From the NCBI GenBank assembly GCA_030824835.1, contig JAPJRA010000212.1, positions 1 through 6,568 on the forward strand: a stretch of 6,568 nucleotides of DNA, written 5' to 3'. The stretch comes from Geminicoccaceae bacterium (GTDB taxonomy: Bacteria; Pseudomonadota; Alphaproteobacteria; Geminicoccales; Geminicoccaceae). Within the stretch, counting starts at the first letter, position 1, and each line of letters begins with the position of its first letter. The notes under the pieces are model-generated. The model was given only the letters and a program-made list of their open reading frames with translations, was not told the origin of the DNA and did not search any database. This document shows positions 6,136-6,568 of this stretch, one piece after another. The position numbers were made by a program, and so were the translations under genes.

Positions 6136-6568
6136 GCAAGCAGCACGGCCCGTCGTCGACGCCGGAACAGGCGGATGACGGGCCGTGGCTCGAACCCGAC
6201 GAGGTTGGCCCCAAGCTGCTGCTGTTCGCGACACCGGGCCTGGGCGAGCTGGACGAGACGCTGGCGACCGGTGCCGTAGCGGCGGTGGTGGCCGACACCC
6301 GGGCCATGATTGAGGCCGACGTGAGGGCGGCCATGTCGGCCTGTCGTGCGCATGGCGTCGCCTGCCTGCTGCGCGGGGATGCGGCCGCCGCGCGTGCGGC
6401 GCGCGCCGATGGCGTCCATCTGGACGACCCGGATCGCGTCGCGGCGGCGCGCAATCTGCTGGGCGACCAGGCGCTGATCGGCGTCTCCTGCACCCTGTCC
6501 CGTCATGCGGCCATGGTTGCGGGCGAGGCGGGTGCGGATTATGTGATGTTCGGCGCGCTCGCCGACCG
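6132..6568 (+). CDS. ThiE-like (thiamine-phosphate synthase family) protein, 3' end outside the window
   Basis: At least 145 residues are present, starting with GTG inside a GTGA overlap with the fba stop; the frame is still open at the window end. After a hydrophilic leader of about 27 residues comes a TIM-barrel pattern like ThiE: KLLLFATPG as strand 1, ADGVHLDDPD (92-101) for the family's ADGVHLGQxD, IGVSCTLSRHAAM (116-128) for the family's IGVSTHS region, and AGADYVMFGAL (133-143) for AGADYIGFGP. ThiE joins HMP-pyrophosphate and thiazole phosphate to make thiamine phosphate. However, the QxRxK segment after strand 2 reads VVADTRAM, and the NDR motif reads RGD one position out of register, so the active site appears eroded. 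The fold assignment is good; thiamine synthesis is doubtful. No strong ribosome binding site is visible, consistent with coupling to fba. Confidence 0.78.
   Translation, partial: MSKQHGPSSTPEQADDGPWLEPDEVGPKLLLFATPGLGELDETLATGAVAAVVADTRAMIEADVRAAMSACRAHGVACLLRGDAAAARAARADGVHLDDPDRVAAARNLLGDQALIGVSCTLSRHAAMVAGEAGADYVMFGALAD

Noticed and set aside
1..6568. Mobile element, defence system or CRISPR content
   Set aside because: No transposase, integrase, nuclease, direct-repeat array or tRNA was seen, and base composition appears uniform by eye.

Overview
The window looks like chromosomal DNA from a GC-rich alphaproteobacterium, most likely Rhodospirillales- or Rhizobiales-like. This is inferred from the strong G/C third-position bias, a class III cyclase + TolB-like + TPR architecture common in that class, a NodT-type efflux fragment, and a DhnA-type class I aldolase followed immediately by a ThiE-like gene. 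All supported genes are on the + strand and packed tightly. No RNA genes, CRISPR arrays, insertion sequences or phage genes were seen.

Layout. Positions 1-477 hold the 3' part of one open frame whose two halves do not belong together: about 54 codons resemble an internal piece of a TolC/NodT outer-membrane efflux protein, followed in frame by about 100 codons of a small unrelated protein. The junction near 160-172 is either a real recombination scar or an assembly chimera. A short intergenic stretch with a plausible promoter then leads to an FGGY sugar kinase (554-1840, GTG start, best guess D-ribulose kinase). That gene overlaps by ATGA a class II (zinc) aldolase/epimerase-family gene (1837-2853). 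After 44 bases comes a 735-residue membrane-anchored class III adenylate cyclase (2898-5105) with a TolB-like region, TPRs and a cysteine-containing C-terminal domain. A 103-base intergenic region with two perfect 6-7-6 inverted repeats precedes a class I fructose-bisphosphate aldolase (5209-6135). A ThiE-like gene overlaps it by four bases and runs off the window.

How it may fit together. The kinase and class II aldolase form a translationally coupled pair, suggesting phosphorylation of a ketose followed by aldol cleavage or epimerisation of the phosphorylated sugar. Products such as dihydroxyacetone phosphate or a pentulose phosphate would enter the pathways that Fba serves. The cyclase between them carries the key catalytic residues and probably senses something outside the cytoplasm, but a link between its cAMP and the sugar module is only inferred from position. 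The points most worth following up are the chimeric first frame, the cyclase C-terminal domain, the paired inverted repeats before fba, and the loss of hallmark catalytic motifs in the ThiE-like protein.
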